Shown here piece after piece: positions 8,113 to 11,600 of a stretch of 11,600 bases of DNA; within the stretch, counting starts at the first letter, position 1, and every line of letters starts with the position of its first letter. The position numbers and the translations under genes are program-made. The stretch is taken from positions 1 through 11,600 of the forward strand of contig JAOXYB010051934.1 of assembly GCA_028565635.1 (NCBI GenBank). The letters run 5' to 3'. The notes beneath the pieces were generated by a model. The model did not search any database, was not told the origin of the DNA, and was given only the letters and a program-made list of their open reading frames with translations. Source of the DNA: Phoronis ovalis. Lineage: Eukaryota; Phoronida; Phoronidae.

Positions 8113-8196
8113 TGACATTACTGTCCGCACAGATAAAGTTCTCATGTTCTATAGTAACTGTGAAGGCATCTTATCAGACATGGAGGCCATAGAATG
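8113..8196 (+). CDS. possible coding exon of unrecognised gene
   Basis: A pyrimidine-rich tract plus CAG precedes 8113 and the strong donor GTGAGT follows 8196. With two leading bases the frame is open for 27 codons (DITVRTDKVLM, then YSNCEGILSDMEAIE). A splice to the acceptor at 8574 would complete a Cys codon and end within three residues. No domain is recognised. The other frames contain stops. It is short enough to be open by chance, so the splice signals are the main support. Confidence 0.35.
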
Positions 8197-9265
8197 TGAG
8201 TGTGGTGGAAAATTATAAAATGTAAAGTACCAAAAATAAGGTTCCATGTGAACTGTAAAATTAATTTGTTCTGCACCAGGTGGCGTATACTGGAGAACAA
8301 TATGCAGAACCCCATAGTAGGAACATTAAGGATGTCAAAATATTTTCATTAATACAATGTAATATGGAAGATTATGGAGGCTATTATGTGTAGTATATGG
8401 ATCCTAGCAATCTTCTGCAATGAATCCTTTGAAGATTAAGGGGATTAATAGTATGAATGCCAATATAAGTTGTTTCTGTGGTGCGTGCTGTTGTATGGAT
8501 GTACAGTGTATGGGGGCTTTGTGTTTGTTGTGATACTGTCTACAATGTATGATTTATTTTACTATTATTTACAGGCATTTGTTAGCACAGTGGTAACAGT
8601 CAAGATTACATGAAATTGATATGTAATACACTACAGATTAAGTCATCTACTCTGGACGACAGTTTGGGCGACAGTCTTATATTCCACCATTGCCTATGTA
8701 TTAGAACATAACAAAGACATTCTAAAGTCAATTTTGAAAAAACTTAAATCCTTTAAATTGTTTTCTAAGTAGACTGGTATTTTTGTAATGATTTTGCTCT
8801 ATATGACAGAAAATAGGTAAATCGACACCAGAGGCTATATATGGAGGCAGCGCATAACTGTCCAACTAAGAGCAGACCTTTTCGTGTCATTATTTTGAGA
8901 AGTGGACATCCTATGATCATGCCTGGAAATTGAAATGAGTATTTTTTCGAATTGGCAGCTTCAGGAGGTGATTTTTCCTGAGATTTCCATGGGTCAGTTT
9001 TGTACTCACTAACCTGTGATTCAGCCTATAGTAATCTGAGGCAGAGATATGATTATTAGATATTCAGGCCCCTTAAACACAGTTGGAAGCAAAAACAATT
9101 TCCAAATTTTATATATGGCAGTTTTGTAATATGTGATATAAGTATTTAATGTCCGTGCAGTTTTGCTTTATATATCGCAGTGTTCTAATTTGTGATAGTT
9201 TTGTACAATTTTGCTGTGTATTGCTGTAAATATGTAAGTAATTAGCTTGCCATGTTATATAATAC

Positions 9266-9271
9266 AATAAA
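9266..9271 (+). promoter_or_regulatory. canonical poly(A) signal AATAAA
   Basis: AATAAA is followed within 20 bases by TGTGTACAG, a GT-rich downstream element. It is preceded by some 200 bp of T/A-rich sequence of 3' UTR style. It fits the end of the putative + strand transcript starting at or before 7652. Confidence 0.45.
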
Positions 9272-9336
9272 TGTGTACAGTTATCTATAATATATGCTCA
9301 AGAGTTGAAAGTTTTTTTTTCATTACATGTTCTGTC

Positions 9337-9364
9337 ACATGATCATGATGGTGTATGATCATGT
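9337..9364. repeat. 9-bp stem, 10-nt loop hairpin
   Basis: ACATGATCA (9337-9345) and TGATCATGT (9356-9364) are perfect reverse complements. Each arm also contains the palindrome TGATCA. It lies just downstream of the poly(A) signal at 9266. Confidence 0.55.
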
Positions 9365-9427
9365 TGTTCATGCTACTAGAGGCACTGTAAACTAATACTG
9401 GAATTTGTCTGTGTGTCTGAATAATAG

Positions 9428-9882
9428 ATTAAGCAAACATTTCTACAGTAACAATTTGATGTCTTGTCTACAGAAAATGTTTTTGATTAGACAGTCCGCC
9501 TACGGAAACTAAATTTTGGGACTAATAAAACAGTGTACCTCCGGGGTTTTCTTGTGCTTGTGTGTAACAGAAACCCAGGAATCTCCAGTCTAGTAGCAAC
9601 CTAATGGTGACTAGCATAATTTATTTTACTAGACATAATTATTTCACCAAGGTAAATCTGAACATTAAGCAAACTCTTATATTTACAGAAGGAGCTATAG
9701 AAAATGTTCGATTAGACAGTCCGCCTACGTAAACTAAATTTTGGGACTTGTAACACTGTTCCTCGGGGTTTTTCTTGTGCTTGTGTGTAACCAGAAACAC
9801 AGGAATCTCCAGTCTTGTAGCCACCTAGTGGAGACCAGCATAAATTATTTTACCTTTAGTATAGTTTACGAAAGTAAATCTT
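9428..9882. repeat. tandem duplication of about 225 bp, diverged
   Basis: Copy 1 (about 9428-9660) and copy 2 (about 9664-9882) lie head to tail. Both contain, in order, ATTAAGCAAAC, AGAAAATGTT, ATTAGACAGTCCGCCTACG, AAACTAAATTTTGGGAC, CTTGTGCTTGTGTGTAAC, AGGAATCTCCAGTCT and GTAAATCT. Offsets change from 236 to 225 to 222 across the unit because of small indels. No open frame is shared by both copies, so the unit looks non-coding. It is a segmental duplication or two units of a larger satellite-like repeat. Confidence 0.88.
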
Positions 9883-10139
9883 GTAGCATGCATGATACAT
9901 TTTCTTTCTAGCTAATATTAAAAGTGAAAACACACTGCTTGCATCTAAAGACATAAAAATATATTTTTAAATCTCATGCTTGTCAGTCTATCTGTTGCAG
10001 AATTATAAACAACAAAAAATAAATAATTTTTAAAATATGAAAAATAATAAATGGGGAAACCTCTGAGCTCCGTAAAATGTTTAAATCTCAAGTATGGTAT
10101 GATGTTCAACTTGTTGGATCTTATTACAAAATATAAGTT
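9883..10139. other. 3' flank of the - strand methyltransferase-like gene
   Basis: AT-rich, with no exon seen. On the - strand this is the 3' UTR or flank after the stop at 10142-10140. A - strand AATAAA (TTTATT on +) occurs only at 9620-9625, inside the tandem duplication, about 515 bp beyond the stop, so the true polyadenylation site is uncertain. Confidence 0.45.
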
Positions 10140-10333
10140 TCATAATTTCTTCATAATAAATACCACTCCTGATTTCCCAACAAAGTTATATTGTTCGTAA
10201 CGCTGAATTTTTACAATTTCACACAATCTGGAGTCAGCATAGGTTTGGATAGCTCGTTGTAACCGTTGTTCATTGTTATCATCTTCTCCGAATAATTCTG
10301 GCCAATTATAAGTTCCAAGAATAATATATCCAC
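10140..10333 (-). CDS. methyltransferase-like gene, terminal exon
   Basis: On the - strand, TTTATTTTACAG precedes 10333. With two leading bases the exon is open for 63 codons and ends TGA at 10142-10140. It encodes GGYIILGTYNWPELFGEDD, a helix (EQRLQRAIQTYAD) and YNFVGKSGVVFIMKKL. The final beta-hairpin with V-G-K-S-G-V-V-F-I is typical of the end of class I methyltransferases. This is the best coding evidence on the right side of the window. Confidence 0.72.
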
Positions 10334-11290
10334 CTGTAAAATAAATCAGAACTACCATTTTAAAATCAGCTGAACACAATTTCAGACATATTCATTCAGT
10401 AAGACCAGAGTGAACCTCTGGAGAGAAACATGGGAACTATTCTAAGTCAGTAGAGGATGGGTAAAACACCAAGTTTATAACCAGAAATCCTGTTAGGTTA
10501 TGCGTAGTGGGGGTTTAAGCAGTTGTATTTCTTCTCAGTTGTGCGAAAGATTTTATGGTTATTTATAACATGATTTTACAATTAGATAATTTACGTTTTT
10601 AGCAAAACTAAAATGTGCTTAAATAATAGATACCCACCTGATTTTATTACTCGTAGACATTCAACAAAACAGTCAACATGCAGATGCTCAGGACAAAACG
10701 ATCCAGTTGAAACTAATGCGTTATATGACTCTAAAATATACAGTTGTAAGTAAGTTTTCATAATTGAAACTGAGGTTAATAGTAGATGTATAATTACAAA
10801 TTTCATAAGGTCCATGATTTAAGCAGAGGTTAGTAATAGATCCAAACTGATAGACATGGGTCTAGATGGAATGACTGAATAGCATTTTGCACTCAATGTT
10901 ATTTACAAAACTTAGCAGTAGCAGTGAAAAACAGGTGGAATATGAAAAAAAATCCAAAAATGTACATAAACTATAAATCATATAGAGACAGTACTTGCCT
11001 GTCCCTACGATAGTTTGTTTGACGAGGGATGGGGTCATGGTTCGATGAAGAATTAATAAAAAATGTATCTTTTTTGTAAAAAAATAAAATATTTTTCGCT
11101 TGCATGTGAGTGTTGAAGTATGCCGCAAAGCAAAGTGTTTACAAATTAGAACTAAACTTACTGAATATATGATATGATAAATACATGTACAAGGAAACAA
11201 TTAAATCTAAAGCATACCCAACTCTGACAATTGTCAGCATCCTCATCAAACTGAGCACAATCTTTATAGTAACCGTCATCGAGAACGTAC
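10140..11290 (-). CDS. METTL27/WBSCR27-like class I SAM methyltransferase gene, incomplete
   Basis: This would be a cytosolic S-adenosylmethionine-dependent methyltransferase of unknown substrate. The last two exons (10730-10638 and 10333-10140) join in frame to give a C-terminal half. It starts SYNALVSTGSFCPEH, then has a helix, LRVIKSGGYIILGTYNWPE (the Rossmann strand/turn with V-I-K-S-G-G typical after motif III), an acidic helix, and a final strand GVVFIMKK before the stop. That order fits METTL27-like proteins from memory. Upstream candidates are 11068-10999 (phase compatible, containing VGT at the splice) and about 11290-11218 (D-G-Y-Y-K-D-C-A-Q-F-D-E-D, like the N-terminal Y...A..YDED motif). 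A clear motif I (DxGxGTG) was not found, so the gene may be diverged, missing an exon or decayed. Confidence 0.5.
10638..10730 (-). CDS. methyltransferase-like gene, penultimate exon
   Basis: On the - strand, GTATATTTTAG precedes 10730 and the donor CAG|GTGGGT follows 10638. The 93-nt exon starts with two bases of a codon and ends in phase 1, matching the terminal exon so that K-S-G-G-Y is formed at the join. It encodes SYNALVSTGSFCPEH, DCFVECLRVIKS. The G-S-F-C-x-x-H followed by an acidic/hydrophobic helix and R-V-I-K resembles motif III and the following helix of METTL27-like enzymes. Confidence 0.7.
10999..11068 (-). CDS. possible upstream exon of methyltransferase-like gene (GC donor)
   Basis: On the - strand, TTTTTTTACAAAAAAG precedes 11068 and the donor ACAG|GCAAGT follows 10999. 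The 70-nt block is open, starts in phase 0 and ends in phase 1, both of which match the neighbouring exon candidates. It encodes IHFLLILHRT then PSLVKQTIVGT. The VGT(G) end could be a worn SAM-binding glycine motif, but the usual acidic residue is not seen. The GC donor otherwise matches the U1 consensus fully. Confidence 0.3.
11218..11290 (-). CDS. possible N-terminal exon of methyltransferase-like gene
   Basis: On the - strand the donor TTGG|GTATGC follows 11218 in phase 0. The open frame reads TLYVLDDGYYKDCAQFDED, then ADNCQSW. The Y-Y-K-D-C-A-Q-F-D-E-D pattern resembles the N-terminal (Y/F)-x2-x-A-x-x-Y-D-E-D signature of METTL27-like methyltransferases. The upstream border is uncertain: there is no in-frame ATG, a stop lies just upstream, and the only AG inside would trim the exon. 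The true start may be out of frame or damaged. Confidence 0.35.
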
Positions 11291-11600
11291 AGTGTGACAC
11301 AATTTTACGGCATTTCTGATTTAGAGTTTATTAAGGCTAAGCTGGACCCTTGTCACTGGTTAAATAAAAATTCGTGAAAAATCTGCATTACATTTTTTTC
11401 ACTCAAAAAGATTTTTTCTAAAACTTTAACATTCAAGCTCTGTCATAATGGTATTTTCAAACTATTGTGCAAATTGTATGAAATTTAATTAGCGTGTAAT
11501 TACACCCTATGAAAATCGTTAGTTACATCCTACAGGAAAACTCAGTAGATAAAAAATCGGGCTAACTATATTTTTAACAACTAATCAATACTCCCATAAT
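11291..11600. other. right-hand flank, no gene seen
   Basis: AT-rich, with stops in all frames. It contains the perfect 12-bp palindrome GTGTAATTACAC at 11494-11505. On the - strand this is upstream of the methyltransferase-like gene. I see no TATA/initiator combination I would defend as a promoter. Confidence 0.45.
11494..11505. repeat. 12-bp perfect palindrome GTGTAATTACAC
   Basis: The sequence equals its own reverse complement and centres on TAATTA, a homeodomain-type core. It lies about 200 bp upstream (- strand sense) of the first methyltransferase exon candidate. A regulatory role is only a possibility, as such palindromes also arise by chance in AT-rich DNA. Confidence 0.4.

Larger units (their letters stand above)
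7652..9290 (+). other. putative + strand transcript: three exon-like blocks and a poly(A) signal
   Basis: Three blocks with good splice signals follow one another. Block 1 runs about 7655-7893, with a TTGTTTTTTCAG acceptor and a CAGAT|GTAAGC donor. Block 2 runs about 8113-8196, with a TTTGTTTTTCAG acceptor and a GAAT|GTGAGT donor. Block 3 starts about 8575 (ATTATTTACAG acceptor) and ends after AATAAA at 9266-9271, which is followed by GT-rich sequence. Block 2 is open in one frame (DITVRTDKVLMFYSN...) and would meet a stop codon a few residues into block 3. Block 1 carries a 44-bp tandem duplication that breaks its best frame. I recognise no family. It could be the 3' end of a decayed protein gene or a long non-coding RNA. 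Confidence 0.4.

Noticed and set aside
8575-8625. tRNA A-box-like TTAGCACAGTGG, possible tRNA or SINE head
   Set aside because: No B box (GGTTCGANNCC) at the required distance and no cloverleaf. The position is better explained as the start of an exon after TTTACAG.
10862-11200. 112-codon - strand open frame, the longest in the window
   Set aside because: The translation is Cys/Phe/Leu/Ser-rich AT-type sequence. Only the part at 11068-10999 fits the phases of a possible exon; the rest is most likely intron.

Overview
The window looks like AT-rich, intron-bearing DNA from an invertebrate animal. A bivalve mollusc or similar lophotrochozoan is my inference, from the gene families, the TCTA microsatellite, the short introns and the abundance of small non-coding repeats. 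There is no prokaryotic-style gene packing, no rRNA or tRNA gene and no CRISPR array. Coding sequence appears only as short exons with GT-AG (in places GC-AG) borders, so open reading frames alone are misleading here.

Left part (1-3047, + strand): a TCTA microsatellite is followed by seven spliceable exons (113-166, 439-633, 831-901, 1432-1588, 1889-1984, 2240-2440, 2634-3047). Joined conceptually, they give the 3' two thirds of a gene that I place in the KDZ (Kyakuja-Dileera-Zisupton) transposase-like superfamily. It has a cysteine/histidine cluster resembling the CxC domains that accompany KDZ proteins, then a catalytic-type region with a YDNMC motif and an AEQTF motif. The reading frame is broken twice. 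An exact 8-bp tandem duplication (2341-2356) shifts the frame of exon 6. An internal deletion in exon 7 (junction near 2788-2805) removes the part expected to carry the H...H...C motif and shifts the frame again. The splice signals survive, so this looks like a recently broken, intron-rich copy.

Middle (3048-9300): mostly non-coding. It holds inverted repeats ending in CCAGGGT, a probable 123-bp MITE with about 35-bp terminal inverted repeats (6835-6957), a 32-bp tandem duplication (6092-6155) and several hairpins. At 7652-9290 there are three consecutive exon-like blocks with good splice signals, ending at a canonical AATAAA. This suggests a + strand transcript of unknown identity whose first block contains a 44-bp tandem duplication.

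Right part (9301-11600): a roughly 225-bp tandem duplication (9428-9882) lies downstream of a - strand gene. The last two exons of that gene (10730-10638 and 10333-10140) splice in frame into the C-terminal half of a class I SAM-dependent methyltransferase resembling METTL27/WBSCR27. Two upstream exon candidates (11068-10999 and about 11290-11218) are weaker, and a clear SAM-binding motif I was not found, so this gene is incomplete, diverged or damaged. The two genes are on opposite strands and show no functional link.
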